From: Leptobrachium leishanense
Taxonomy: Eukaryota; Chordata; Amphibia; Anura; Megophryidae
DNA: 64,000 nucleotides
Assembly (NCBI GenBank): GCA_009667805.1
Contig: CM019063.1
Location: 54,358,881-54,422,880, forward strand
Direction: 5' to 3'
In this document: positions 44,232-55,601 of the stretch, in pieces
Layout: every line of letters begins with the position of its first letter
Position numbering within the stretch: the stretch's first letter is position 1
The notes under the pieces: generated by a model
The model's database searches: none
The model's input: only the letters and a program-made list of their open reading frames with translations
Told to the model about the DNA's origin: nothing
Translations under genes and position numbers: made by a program

Positions 44232-45011
44232 TTAACCACTTGGCTGCGGCTGAGCGCGTCCTGCCAAGTGCTTCCCCTGTGCTATGGACGCGCTCAGTGC
44301 ATCCATGCACTGCAGGCAGGAATCAGCCGGGATTCCGGCTGATTACTGGCCCCCCCCCCCCGGTGCAGGCTGACATCTTGGATGTCAGCACGGCACTCGG
44401 GGACCCCAACGGTACTAATAGATGTCATTGTGCTGGCGCGATGAGATCTATTTCAGGTGCCCCCCACGTGAGTGCGGAGGAGGTGCCTGAAAGGGAGGGG
44501 GGAGGTCCTTCAGACCTCTCTCCCTCCCGATCACCGGGGGCCAGAGATTAAAGCAGGCAGCGTTTGGAAGGGCATAGCCTGCCCTTCCAAACGGTGCCTA
44601 TCTTTAACCCCTTGGGGGCCGCGTCACGATTCAGCACTGAAAAGCGCTGGATCGTGATCCTCTCCCGGAGCTGGCTGACATCTTGGATGTCGGCCAAGCT
44701 TCCGGGATCTCCCCGTGATGACTGGCATCATCGTGCATAGCGTGATGACGTCCGTTTTAGAGTTAACCCCTAACTGCCACCAATGGTGGAGATAGGTGGT
44801 TCCAATGAACCCCCTATCTCCCGATCCGTGACAGCTAGGGGTTAATAGCCTTTCCAAAGATACCAAACATGACCATGTAAAAATAAGTAAAAAAATAATA
44901 AAAATAAAAATAAAAAAATATAAAAAAATAAAAAATAAAAAAAATAAAACTAACGATTTTTGTATGGGGTGTTTTTGTTAAAAATCGCATAATTTTCCCC
45001 CAAAAAGAGCC
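44232..45011. mobile_element. TTAACCACTTGG-type TTAA element (copy 1)
   Basis: TTAACCACTTGGCTGCGG at 44232. The interior is CpG-rich, with CATCTTGGATGTC palindromes and a GTTCCAATGAACCCCC / CTATCTCC block. From 44783 on it continues as AACATGACCATGTAAAAATAA and AAAATCGCATAATTTTCCCCC, which occurs inverted at about 46890-47030. It runs directly into duplication copy 2 at 45012. Confidence 0.7.
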
Positions 45012-46824
45012 ATAAAGAACCTACTATCCGCCGAACAGAACACCGACCAGGCGCCGGAAAAAGCTGACAAGTCGACGAACGGGGTGAAAAAAAAAAACTG
45101 CGACTTTGAAAGGCTATTTGCGAAAGAAATACTGCAGGAAAAGGCCTGGAATTAATATATAAGGTCCTATGAATAATGATAAAAATGTCTGTTAAAGAAA
45201 AAAAACACTATTTGATAAAAAAAATGGGAAAAAATATTTCGCTAAAAAAATCCCGAAAAATGCCTAAAAACTCCTTTAAAAAATAAAGATACTTTTTTTC
45301 TGCAAATTAAAAAGAATAAATGGTTTAATTGATATTGAATAAAAACAAGAATATTTTTAGCATTGAAACCTGTGTGATTCGCCTGATTAAACCTGACAAA
45401 TGAAACCACCGAACAGCAGGGCATTTCACTGACATTTCTCTACTGTTCGGTGTCTCTGAATAGATTAACCATTGCTTCTCTATGGGGATTTGACTGCTGG
45501 TGAAGATCACCCATATTTTGCTGGCAATTCGCCAATATTTGGTGAATTACCAGCTTTTGAATAACTGAATGGTTCTGATATTGCACCGTACGGAGAAATT
45601 CCCTGTTCGGTGGCATTTTGGCACAGTTCGGCTCTCTCTGAATAACCCCTTATATAATAAATTATGAATGTAATGCCCTCTGGAGCAGTTACTATATGGT
45701 GAATATTTGTAATGCCTACCCATGCAGGGATGTCCATGATGCTTACCTTGTCCTTCCTGTGCACCCTTTCAGCAAGGTGTCCTCAGCCAGGCATTATTCT
45801 GAAGACGAGTCTTCTATTGTGCGTCATTCCAGTGATACTTGGCTTTCTTTGTTTCATTATAGCGACATATGCCTTTATCTCCATCATTCGAATGATAATG
45901 GTGTGCGTCATTCTAGGAATGCACGTACCACACGTGTTGTCTATATTTCCTCATTCAGTCCAGCCAATAGGAGGGTCCCATAGCACTTCCTCCTCAGAAA
46001 GTTGCCCTGGCGCGATTTCTGACATCTGTGCTTTTCTGCTGAGCATTTGTTTGTGGATATCATGCTTCTGACTTTGGCTCAGTTGGCCAACTTCTCTTTC
46101 TGCTCCTAGACCCTGGCATGTCTGATTGACTGACCTCATCTGACCGACCTTGGCTTGTTTCTTCATTTACTTGTACAGTGGATAGTGAAAGTCTACACAC
46201 CCCTGTTAAAATGTCAGGTTTCTATGATGTAAAAAAATTATACAAAGATAAATAATTTCAGAACTTTTTCCACCTTTAACCACTTGGCTGCGGCTGAGCG
46301 CGTCCTGTCAAGTGCTTCTCCTGTGCTATGGACGCGCTCAGTGCATCCATGCACTGGAGGCAGCAATCAGCCGGGATTCCGGCTGATTACTGGCCCCCCC
46401 GGTGCGGGCTGACATCTTGGATGTCAGCCCGGCACTCGGGGACCCCGACGGTACTAATAGATGTCATTGTGCTGGCGCGATGAGATCTATTTCAGGTGCC
46501 CCCCACGTGAGTGCGGAGGAGGTGCCTGAAAGGGAGGGGGGAGGTCCTTCAGACCTCTCTCCCTCCCGATCGCCGGGGGCCAGAGATTAAAGGCAGGCAG
46601 CGTTTGGAAGGGCATAGCCTGCCCTTCCAAACGGTGCCTATCTTTAACCCCTTGGGGGCCGCGTTACGATTCGGCGCTGAAAAGCGCTGGATCGTGATCC
46701 TCTCCCGGAGCTGGCTGACATCTTGGATGTCGGCCAAGCTTCCGGGATCTCCCCGTGATGACTGGCATCATCGTGCATAGCGTGATGACGTCAGTTTTAG
46801 AGTTAACCCCTAACTGCCACCAAC
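45012..46824. repeat. Direct duplication, copy 2
   Basis: Second copy of 42977-44782. Corresponding chance peptides differ by only one or two residues per about 100, pointing to a recent event. Copy 2 continues into complete elements (46276-46857 is whole), so the boundary of copy 1 is the truncated one. Confidence 0.9.
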
Positions 46825-46857
46825 TGCTAAGCGCGTCCATAGCAGCCAAGTGGTTAA
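46276..46857. mobile_element. Complete 582-bp TTAA element
   Basis: TTAACCACTTGGCTGCGG (46276) and the inverse GCAGCCAAGTGGTTAA (46857), with inverted GAGCGCGTCC/GCGCGTCCATAGC next to them. CpG-rich palindromic interior, non-coding. Differs from copy 1 (44232) by an internal rearrangement after 46824. Confidence 0.8.
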
Positions 46858-47216
46858 AAAAAAATTAAATTGGGTCTCGTTACATTTTTTTGGGGGAAAA
46901 TTATGCGATTTTTAACAAACACACCCCATACAAAAATCGTTAGTTTTTTTTGTTTTTTTTTTAATATTTTTTTATTTTTATTATTTTTTTACTTATTTTT
47001 ACATGGTCATGTTTGGTATCTTTGGAAAGGCTATTAACCCCTAGCTGTCATGGATCAGGAGATAGGGGGTTCATTGGAACCCCGATCTCCCAAACCGTGG
47101 CAGCTAGGGGTTAATATTTGATATCGTTGGATCGGCCAGAGCATGGCCTTTCCAACGATATCAAACATGATAATGAAAAAAGTTTTTTAAAAAATAAAAA
47201 AATATATATATATATT
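46858..47216. mobile_element. TTAA-family interior, inverted relative to 44783-45005
   Basis: TTGGGGGAAAATTATGCGATT, GTTAGTTTTTTTTG, CATGGTCATGTTTGGTATC and GGCAGCTAGGGGTTAA are the inverse of the segment following copy 1. Flanked by TTAA on both sides (46854-46857 and 47217-47220). Confidence 0.65.
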
Positions 47217-48942
47217 TTAACCCTTTCGCTGCTGAGGCTTTTCCCGCCCCTGTGCTGAGGTCATTTTTTACCTGTTTTGCGCATCATGTTTAAACGTGTT
47301 TTTAAGGCTTATTTTAGTATATGACACCGACATATTATATATCGTTCTTTCCGTCAGACTCGGTAGATTCATAATATGTCATTATTATATGTATACGTTA
47401 TGTCATGTCTGTATATTATAACAAAAAATGCAATAAAATATGTATTTTCAATAATTTACAATGTGTAAAGTGTTTTTTTCCACATTTTAACATGCGAGCA
47501 ATTGCGGTTATATTTTGTATGGGGTGCGCTTGTTAAAAAAATTAGAGATGGGGTCTCGTTACATTTTTTTTTGGGGAAAATGACACCATTTTTAACAAAC
47601 GCACCGCATACAAAAATCGTTAGTGCAGCATCATTGTTCACATTATAATTGAAATGGGAACAATATTGCTACACTAACAAACCAAAAAAAATAAAAAAAA
47701 GTGTTTATTTTTTTTTTTTTTTTAATTTTTTTTTTTTTTTACAAAGTTTTTAACTTTCATGTTTGGTATCGTTGGAACGGCCATGCTCTGGCCGATCCAA
47801 CCATATCAAAATTTAACCCCTAACTGCCACGGATCGGGAGATAGGGAGTTCATTGGAACTCCCTATCTCCACACTTGGTGGCAGTTAGGGGTTAACTGTA
47901 GGACTGGTGTCATCGTGCTACGCACGATGACGCCAGTCCTCTGGGGGAGTTCCCGGAAGCTTGGCCGACATCCAAGATGTCGGCCAGCTCCGGGAAAGGA
48001 TCGCGAACCGGCGCTTTTCAGCGCCGATTCGCGATCCAGCTCCCCAGGGGTTAATGCCAGGCATCATTTGGAAGGGCAGGCTGTGCCCTTCCAAATGATG
48101 CCTGGGTTAAGCCCCGCAGAGCCACCGATCGGGAGGGAGAGAGGTCCGAAGGACCTCCCCCCCCTCCCTTTCAGGCGCCTCCTCCGCACATGCGGGGGGG
48201 CGCCTGAATTAGGTGTCATCGCGCCCCCGCGATGACACCTAATAATGGCGGCTGCTGGTCCGGATGCCGGGCTGACATCCAGGATGTCAGCCCGCACCGG
48301 AGGGGCCAGCGATCGGCCGGAACCCGGCCGAACGCTGACCCCGATGTGAGGACGCGCTCAGCGCGTCCTCAGCACACCAGCGGGAATGCTGAGGACGCGC
48401 TGAGCGCGTCCTTAGCATTCAAGTGGTTAAAAAAATATTTCTAAAAAAAAAATAAACAAGTTTTTTTTTGTTTTTGTTTTTGTTTTGTTAATGCAGCAAT
48501 ATTGTTCCCATTTCAATTATAATGTGAACAATAATGCTGCACTAACGATTTTTGTATGCGGTGCGTGTTAAAAATAGCGACATTTTCCCAAAAAAAATGG
48601 GACGGGTCCCCATTTCTAATTTTTTTAACAAGTGCACCCCATACAAAATATAACCGCAAACGATCGCATGTTAAAATGTGAAAAAAACACTTTACACATA
48701 ATAAATTATTGAAAATTCAAATTTTATTGCATTTTTTATTATAATATTCAGACATGACATAACGTATACATATAATAATGACATATTATGAATCTGCCGA
48801 GTGTGACGGAAAGAACGATATATAATATGTCTGGGTCATATATCAAAATATGGCTACAAAACGCGGTTAAACATGATGAGCGAAAGCGGTAAAAATGACC
48901 ACAGCACAGAGGTGTGAAATGCCTCAGCAGCGAAAGAGTTAA
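47217..48942. mobile_element. TTAA element with long inverted arms (1.73 kb)
   Basis: TTAACCCTTTCGCTGCTGAGG (47217) and CCTCAGCAGCGAAAGAGTTAA (48942). About 430 bp inside each end are inverse copies, for example ATATATCGTTCTTTCCGTC / GACGGAAAGAACGATATAT and CATTTTAACATGCGA / CGCATGTTAAAATG. The centre holds further CpG-rich palindromes (GGACGCGCTCAGCGCGTCC). Non-coding. Confidence 0.8.
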
Positions 48943-49255
48943 CAAGCGCAACCCATAGAAAATATAACTGCAAATGCTTGCAAATTAAAATGTTTAAAAA
49001 AACACTTTCCAGGTTATAAATTATTGAATTCTAATTTTATTGCATTTTTTGTTATAATATACAGACATGACATGACGTATACATATAATAATGATATATT
49101 ATGAATCAGCTAAGTCTGCCGGAAAGAACGATATCTAATATGTCTGGGTCATATAATAAAATAAGGCTTCAAAATGCGGTTAAACATGATGAGCGAAACC
49201 GGTAAAAATGAGCTCAGCACAGAGGTGTGAAATGCCTCAGCAGCGAAAGGGTTAA
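48943..49255. mobile_element. Right end of another TTAA-family element
   Basis: Repeats the last 310 bp of the family (CAAGCGCAACCCATAGAAAA .. CAGCAGCGAAAGGGTTAA). It may be the right end of an older relative into which 47217-48942 inserted at TTAACAAG, a site present in the family (48620-48632). Confidence 0.65.
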
Positions 49256-49525
49256 TGTGACCAATAAACTGTACAACTCAATGAAAAACAAAGTGAAATC
49301 CTTTAGATGGAGGAAAAATACAAACTAAAATAATCTGGTTGTATAAGTCTGCACACCCTTACACTAATACTTTGTTGAAGCAGCTTTTGATTTTATTCCA
49401 GCACTCAGTCTTTTTGGGTATGAGTCTATCGGCATGGAGCATCTTGACTTAACTATATTTGCCCACTCTTCTCTGCAAAAGACTCCAAAGCTGTCAGAAT
49501 GTGAGGCCCTCTTCAGATCATCCCC

Positions 49526-51728
49526 CAAAGGTAATAACCACCAGGTCTTTCAAGAAATTTATTCTTGAATCCTTCCTAAGTGATCTCAAACAGCTCCCCT
49601 GGTACAGACTAAACCTAATCCCAGACCTAGACTGTGCAATTGAATACTTTCAGTCTGAGCTCCTGCAAGTCTGGAATTCCCATGCCCCGCTACGTAAAGT
49701 GCGAGTAAAAGGAACCCATCTCCCCTGGGTTACAGCTGATCTTACACTAATGTATCAGCTTAGAGATTCAATATGGTCAAATTTCAAGAGTACTGGTTCC
49801 ATGAACGATCACTACGAATGCCGAAAATGCCGGAATGAATGCACAAAACAAACAAAAATGGCTAAAGCCCATTACTTCAATGAAAATCTAAACAATAACA
49901 TATCAAACCCTAGAAACTTTTGGAGAACCATAAGTCACATACAAGTAACACCCCCAGTCCACTCCCAGCCGGCTGCTGTCAAAGTAAACAACCAAACCCT
50001 GCAACACCCCCTAGATGTAGCAAATGCCTTTAATGGTTATTTTGTTGTATGCGCCACCACTTTGATTGCCAAGCTAGGAAATGACATGCAATCAGAAAGG
50101 CCTCATGCAGGTCAGGCCCCTCCAACTGTGCAAAGTCCCTGTATCAGAGAGGAATTCAGTTTTAGACCAGTGCCTGTCAGTGTCTTACTAAACTTCTCTG
50201 TAAGAAAAAAATGAAATACCAGTCTGGACCTGATCAAATACCAGCAATGCTGCTGAAAATCAGTGCACCGGCAATTGCAAATCCTGTCGCAACTCTAATC
50301 AATGAATCACTGGCGACTGGATACATACCCAAACTCTGGAAGACTGCGAGAGTGGTACCTATCCATAAAAGTGGTGACAGTACTTTGGTATCCAACTACC
50401 GTTCGATATCGTTGCTCCCTATAATGTCAAAAATTTTGGAAAAATGCGTCTACACACAATTACGTGATTATTTCAATATTGGAACTACTTAACCCCGGAT
50501 CAATCAGGCTTTCGCCAAATCACTCAACTACAACCGCCCTTTTAAAAGTCTGCAATGATATCCAAGCTGGGATGGAACAAGGAAACCTAACTGGAGCCAT
50601 CTTCCTTGATTTTGCAAAGGCCTTTGACACAGTAGACCATGGTATCCTATTACAAAAACTTAAAAATTCTGGCATTGGTGATCGCACGCTAACCTGGTTT
50701 CAATCATATGTATCCGACCGATCGCAATATGTGTCAATTTCTGGCAGCTCCTCCCTCCCCCTCCCTGTCAATTGCGGTGTACCCCAAGGCTCAATACTAG
50801 GCCCCCTGTTATTCACAATATTCATAAATGATCTGCCCAATGTCTGCAAAGCCTCAACTGTACACATGTACGCAGTAGACACTGTAATCTATACCAGCAA
50901 ACCAAATCTCCCGCAGCTGGAGGCCGTGCTGCAAGAACAATTCACAGAGGTAGAAAAGTGGATCAAACACAACAAACTTTTTTTAAATAATGACAAAACT
51001 GTAACAATGCTCTTTGGAACAAAACCTAAACTACACAAATTGCAAAATCCCTACTTATGTGTCAGGACAAAATCAAGTGGCACGCTGACCACAGTCACTT
51101 CTCTCAAATATCTAGGTATGTGGTTGGACCCTAATCTATCCTTTGGCCCCACATCGAAAAACTGTCATCTAAACTTTACCCCAAACTAGGTGCCCTGTAC
51201 AGAAACAAATCCTGCCTCAGCCCCACGGTAAGAAAGCAGATTGTACAACAAATGCTTATGCCGGCTATTGAATACAGAGATGTAGTGTATGCAGCCGCCC
51301 CGCAAACACACCTTCAGAAACTTACTACATTGTATAACTCATTCTGCCGCTTTGCATTACAATGTAACTACAAGACCCACCATTGTGACATGTTAAAAGA
51401 GCTAAACTGGCCATCGCTGGAGTCTAAACGCACCCTTCACCTTTCCAGCCTGGTGTTTAAGAGCTTTTCTGGGAAGCTGCCACCCTATCTGAATAGACTG
51501 CTTCCCCCGGCAGCTCCCTCATCCTATAACCTCCGATCCAGGACCAGCACCTTACTTACAGTACCACAATACAAAAAGACAGTGGCTCGGTCCTTATTTT
51601 CCTACAGTGCACCGCAATTATGGAATAACCTCCCAGATACCATCAAATCTTCCCCCAGTCTTAAGTCACTCAAGGGCTCCCTATTAACATACCGCAATAC
51701 AGAATGCACCTGTAAACATGTAACATAG
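49526..51728 (+). pseudogene. LINE reverse transcriptase
   Basis: Copies LINE RNA into DNA at the target site in active relatives. Motifs in order: linker (LPWVTADLTLMYQLRDSIWS), RT1/2 (SGPDQIPAMLLKI, WKTARVVPIHKSGD), NYRSISLLPIMSKILEK, then FLDFAKAFDTVDHGILLQKL, CGVPQGSILGPLLFTIFIND, then MYAVDTV, SLKYLGMWLDPNLSF, and the C-terminal LQKLTTLYNSFCRFALQC and FSYSAPQLWNNLPDTIK. The catalytic YADD box reads YAVD, losing one metal-binding aspartate. Frame shifts occur near 50214, 50480 and 51185. No endonuclease remains. Inactive. Confidence 0.9.
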
Positions 51729-51918
51729 TGACTATTTCCTACATATTTATTTTCTATTAATCTGTATATTTGTGTTTTTAATATCTTGCATTGTATTACT
51801 TTGTATTTCTGTAACTGTAACACTTCAAAGTTCTTGAACCCAGGACGTACTTGAAAACGAGAGAAATCTCAATGTATCCTTCCTGGTAAAATACTATATA
51901 AATAAATAAATAAATAAA
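49526..51918 (+). mobile_element. LINE (CR1/L2/Rex1-like), 5'-truncated, 2.4 kb
   Basis: Lies between two halves of the Tc1-like element. It starts in the endonuclease-RT linker, contains a nearly complete RT domain, a 3' UTR (GAACCCAGGACGTACTTG, CTCAATGTATCCTTCC) and an ATAAATAAATAAATAAAT tail. CCC near both junctions may be a short target duplication. Shorter copies lie at 22593-24296, 6183-6306 and 28862-28948, so this family is the most repeated LINE here. Confidence 0.9.
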
Positions 51919-51950
51919 TCCCACAGATTTTCCATCGGATTCAGCACTGT

Positions 51951-52132
51951 CAGGGTTATTCAGAAAGAGGTGAAAAGCAGGAGAATGACTGGAGAATGGA
52001 AAAATCTAGGTCAAAATAGCCAATTTGGACAGTGAGATGAATGGGTGAATTTTTCTGGATTAGCAATTTTGACCTAGAATTTTCCATTCTACAGTCATTC
52101 TCCTGCTTTTCACTGCTCTCTGAATAACCCTG
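51951..52132. mobile_element. 182-bp hairpin MITE, GGGTTATTC type
   Basis: CAGGGTTATTCAGAAAG at the left, CTCTCTGAATAACCCTG at the right. The arms stay complementary inward for about 75 bases (GAAAAGCAGGAGAATGACTG / CAGTCATTCTCCTGCTTTTC). It shares the terminal 12-14 bases of the larger GGGTTATTC elements but has its own interior. Confidence 0.85.
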
Positions 52133-52984
52133 TATGAGTTGCTATGTAATAATTTATGAATTTGCTCTAGGGGGGTGTTACAAATTAATATAACATGACT
52201 GTTTCCTACAGGAAGGATTAAGTTCTCAAAAATTATTAATGTTTCCTTGGGAGGTGCTACTATTTAATAAATTATGTATATGTTGTTTTTGGCGTGTTAC
52301 CATATAATAAATTATTATTATGGTCCTTGACATAATGAATTATGTTTATTCTCTTTGAGGGGTGTTACTATATAATAAATTCTGGTTACACCCCTTGGGA
52401 GTGTTACTATATAATAAATTCTGGTTACACCCCTTGGAAGTTTAGGAGTCTTACTATATAATAAATTCTGGTTACACCCCTTGGGGGTGTTACTATATAG
52501 GAAATTATTTTAATTAATATTTTTACATCCATTGGGAGTACTATATAATTAATGTTACTATATAATTAATTCTGGTCACACCCCTTGGGAGTGTTACTAT
52601 ATAATAAATTCCATTTACACCCCTTAGGAGTGTTACTATATAATAAATTCTGGTTACACCCCTTGGGAGTGTTACTATATAATAAATCTGGTTACACCCC
52701 TTGGGGGCATTACTATATAATAAATTCCGGTTACACCCCTTGGGAGTGGTACTATATAATAAATTCCGGTTACACCCCTTGAGAGTGTTACTATATAATA
52801 ATTTCTGGCTACACCCCTTGGGAGTGGTACTATATAATAAATTCTGGTTACACCCATTGGGAGTGGTACCATATAATAAATTCTGGTTACACCCATTGGG
52901 AGTGTTACTATATAATAAATTCCAGTTACACCCCTTACGAGTGGTACTATATAATAAATTCTGGTTACACCACTTGGGATTATT
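52133..52984. repeat. 39-bp satellite array, first block
   Basis: Units of TACTATATAATAAATTCTGG then TTACACCCCTTGGGAGTGT, 39-40 bp, about 15-20 copies with decayed ones at the left. Because 39 is 13 codons, frames stay open and give repeated NLLYSTTPKGC peptides that are not a protein. The TATATAATAAATT..CCTT.GGGAG layout is related to the 42-bp satellite at 14690-17825. Confidence 0.9.
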
Positions 52985-53601
52985 TGTCATGTTTCCACAT
53001 CGCAACCAGGCCCCCTGGTGTTGAGAGTGACGCTCATCAGCTCTTCCTGTGGCTGATAGTCTGTGGACACATGATGTGCCCTGCCCTATCTATATGGCCA
53101 GCAGTGCACTAGATCTTTGGTCCAGGATGGGTCTTCCTTACTGAGCGCCTGCATCTGTGATTTGATTCTGTTAGTCGGTGTATGAATTTGGCTTTGTTCT
53201 GGATCATTCTCGTGTCTGTTCCCTGTATGCTGTATGCTGTATATCATGCTGCTAACCTGGTTTGTCTGAGAACTGCTCCTGTGTATGACTTTGGATTGTA
53301 TGACTACTCTTCTGGTACATAATCCCTGGTTTTGGCTGACATTCCTCCCTGGCATCTAGACCTGGCTATTCTCTGATGATTCTTGTTATTCTTATTTATG
53401 TTCTGTATGTCATATTCTGGTCTTTATTTATTGTTGTCCAGCAGCATGTTGTAGAATATATTAGAGGCCAGCCTAAGGACCTCTTACAAAGTTCAGGGTT
53501 CTGTTTTGCTGCTGGGCATATTGGTTGTTGTTCTGGTGTTTATTCCCCACCCTGTACTCTGTAAAGTTAGAAGGCCAACTACAAGGACCTTGCCCAGTGC
53601 A
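52985..53601 (+). mobile_element. TGTCACG-family LTR fragment in the satellite
   Basis: Begins TGTCATGTTTCCACATCGC. Sequence features (CTGGTTTGTCTGAGAACTGCTCC, GAGGCCAGCCTAAGGACCTC) match 41330-41620 of the complete LTR. It ends at GCCCAGTGCA, short of a full LTR, and no 5-bp duplication is seen. It is probably 3'-truncated. Confidence 0.7.
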
Positions 53602-54250
53602 TAATAAATTATGGTTAATCTCCTTGGGGGTGTTACTAAATAATAAATTATGGTTAATCTCCTTGGGGGTGTTACTAAATAATAAATTATGGTTAATCTC
53701 CTTGGGGGTGGTTCTAAATAATAAATATGGATTATGCACATTCAGGGATGTTACTATATAATAAATTAATTTATTAATTATGCACTTTGGGGGTAGTTAC
53801 CGTTTAATAAGGTATGAGTGTGCTCCCTTCAGGAAGGGTTACTAGATAATGAATTACGAATGTGATCTCCTTGGGAAAGAAACTTCTACCATAGCTCAGG
53901 AATGTATCCTGGAGTAGGATTATTGAATAATACAATGTTACTATTAAATGAATTCAGCGATAGGATAAAACGATTGATCGGGTCAGGTGTATAGGATTAA
54001 ATAATGGATTGAGAATGGGTGTAATACGGGAATTATGGCTGGAGCCAGGATGGAGGAGGATTACTAATTATATCTGGCAGTGGATACAATCTAATTAACT
54101 ATGATTTGGGGTAGGAAATAACACATTTAATGAATTGTGACTGGGATGGAATTCTATATAATGAACTGTCACCGGGGTCTCGAGGGAAGTTGTATCATGA
54201 TTTGTGGCTGTTGTTTGGAGCAATATAAAGTTAATTGGAGTCTCTAGGGT
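53602..54250. repeat. 39-bp satellite array, second block and decayed edge
   Basis: Clear units ATAATAAATTATGGTTAATC, TCCTTGGGGGTGTTACTAA (39 bp) at 53602-53760. They then degenerate rightward into pieces such as ACTAGATAATGAATTACGAA and TCTATATAATGAACTGT. GGGTGTAATACGGGAAT near 54017 resembles the left decayed edge near 14697 (GCTGTAATACGGGCGAA). Confidence 0.8.
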
Positions 54251-54612
54251 GGAAGAAAAATTTAATTGTGGCTGGAGATAAAATAATAGACCGTGGCATT
54301 GATAGAAAGGTCACAATGTTGGTGTTACACACGAAAACATTCAGATACTCACGACGAGGAGACTGCGCGAACGAAAGGCTTCTCATCTGACATTAGCGAT
54401 ATAAAAACACACGTTTCCGTTGACACAGCAGAGATACAGATATATATACGGGAGTTTATGCTGGCACTGCACATAGGAATACACATATGCACAGCCCTCC
54501 AGCTGATTGAATCATTACGGCAAACGCTATCCATAAACATTTGAAGTGCCATGCTAATCATCTAATGATTCTGTTTTCACGAGATTTATTATTTCCATCT
54601 TCTTCTTGAAAT
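54251..54612. other. No feature recognised
   Basis: Ordinary AT-rich sequence beyond the satellite edge. Overlapping short frames on both strands; no gene called. Confidence 0.3.
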
Positions 54613-54812
54613 TTAACCCCTTCAATCCAAAACAAATGCTGTTTAAAAATATCATTAAGATGTTTATTCGAAACACGGGCTGTGTAATACTCTTAAAGGG
54701 CCAGTACCACCAAAAAAATGACACGTCCTTATTGTGTTTATTTTACGTTGCTGATATCTTACATGTGCTTTGTTTTTCTCTTGTATGTTTAGTTAAAAGA
54801 TTTTACTCTATA
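54613..54812 (+). mobile_element. TTAA element, left end only
   Basis: TTAACCCCTTCAATCC at 54613, then ATTCGAAACACGGGCTGTG. About 200 bp before it is cut by the GGGTTATTC element. No right end found. Confidence 0.55.
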
Positions 54813-55601
54813 GGGGTTATTCGGCGACATTACGGTGCTCTCTTGCTCCCCGTAGTTCAGGGAATCAAATCCCCTGACCCTGCAGTGAATGCTGAATTCA
54901 CTGCAGGGTCCCCGAAGTGGAGAGAAAAGCCGCCGAACGGATCTGAAAAATCGCTGAAAAGCCGCCGAAAATCCACCGATAACCCGCCGATGCGATTCGT
55001 ATAAAACGGATCAATTCGAAACTCCACAGAAAACATGCCGAACGTACCGACGATCTGCCGCATAACCCGCCGAACGCATTCGAAAAAGACAACGATCCTC
55101 CAAACACGGCGCTGACCAGCCGCTGGAAAATGCCCACAAGCCGACAAACAGGGTAAAGGAAAAAAAAAAAAAAAAAAAAATCGAACAAAAGAGTTTGCTG
55201 AAAAAATCACAAAAATCCTAAAAAAATCAATAAATAAAGAGACTTTTTGCAGCAGATTAAAAGAATAAAGTGTTTATTAGATATTGGATAAAAACGGGAA
55301 TATTTTTAACATTGAAGCCTATGGGATTCGCCTGAATAAACCTGCCGAATGAAACCAATGAACATCAGGGCACTTCACTGACATTTCACTGCTGTTCGGT
55401 GTCTGTGAATAGATTAACCATTGCTTCTCTATAGGGGATTTCACTGCCATCAAACAGGCGCTGTATTTTGCTGGCAATTTGCCAATAATCTGCGAAATGT
55501 CAGATTTTGAATAGCTGAATGGCCACGCAATTGCACTGCATGGGGAAATTCACCGTTCGGTGCAATTTCAGGGCCAAATTGTCTCTCTCTGAATAACCCT
55601 G
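54813..55601. mobile_element. GGGTTATTC-family element, uninterrupted (789 bp)
   Basis: GGGGTTATTCGGCG at the left and CTCTCTGAATAACCCTG at the right, with TA on both sides. A near-perfect palindrome GACCCTGCAGTGAATGCTGAATTCACTGCAGGGTC lies at about 54876-54910. It contains the shared AATAAAG..TTTATTAGATATTGGAT module (55245-55325) also found in the hAT family. Non-coding; serves here as the reference copy for the split element at 40948. Confidence 0.75.

Larger units (their letters stand above)
42977..44782. repeat. Direct duplication, copy 1
   Basis: Matches 45012-46824 with only scattered differences and an offset of about 2039-2044 bases. It covers the right part of the GGGTTATTC element, a satellite remnant, unassigned sequence, the left end of a Tc1-like element and the left part of a TTAA element. 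It starts at AAAAAGAGCC and ends at AACTGCCACCAA, after which the copies diverge. Confidence 0.9.
46176..51950 (-). mobile_element. Second Tc1-like transposon, interrupted twice and right-truncated
   Basis: Left end CAGTGGATAGTGAAAGTCTAC after TA (46174-46175). It is opened at a TTAA by 46276-49255, resumes at 49256 with TGTGACCAATAAACTG, and is opened again by the LINE at 49526-51918. Minus-strand codons on both sides of the LINE give LNPMENLW and then DDLKRASHS..FCREEWANIVKSRC..SYPKRLSAGIKSKAASTKY with a stop near 49364. That is the Tc1 transposase C-terminus. The part encoding D1 and D2 and the right terminus are gone; a hairpin MITE starts at 51951. Confidence 0.85.

Noticed and set aside
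52541..53024. 154- and 107-codon frames with repeated NLLYSTTPKGC-like peptides
   Set aside because: Product of the 39-bp satellite (13 codons per unit).
52985..53601. Complete solo LTR
   Set aside because: The left end TGTCATG is good, but flanks TTATT and TAATA do not match and the 3' part of the LTR is missing.
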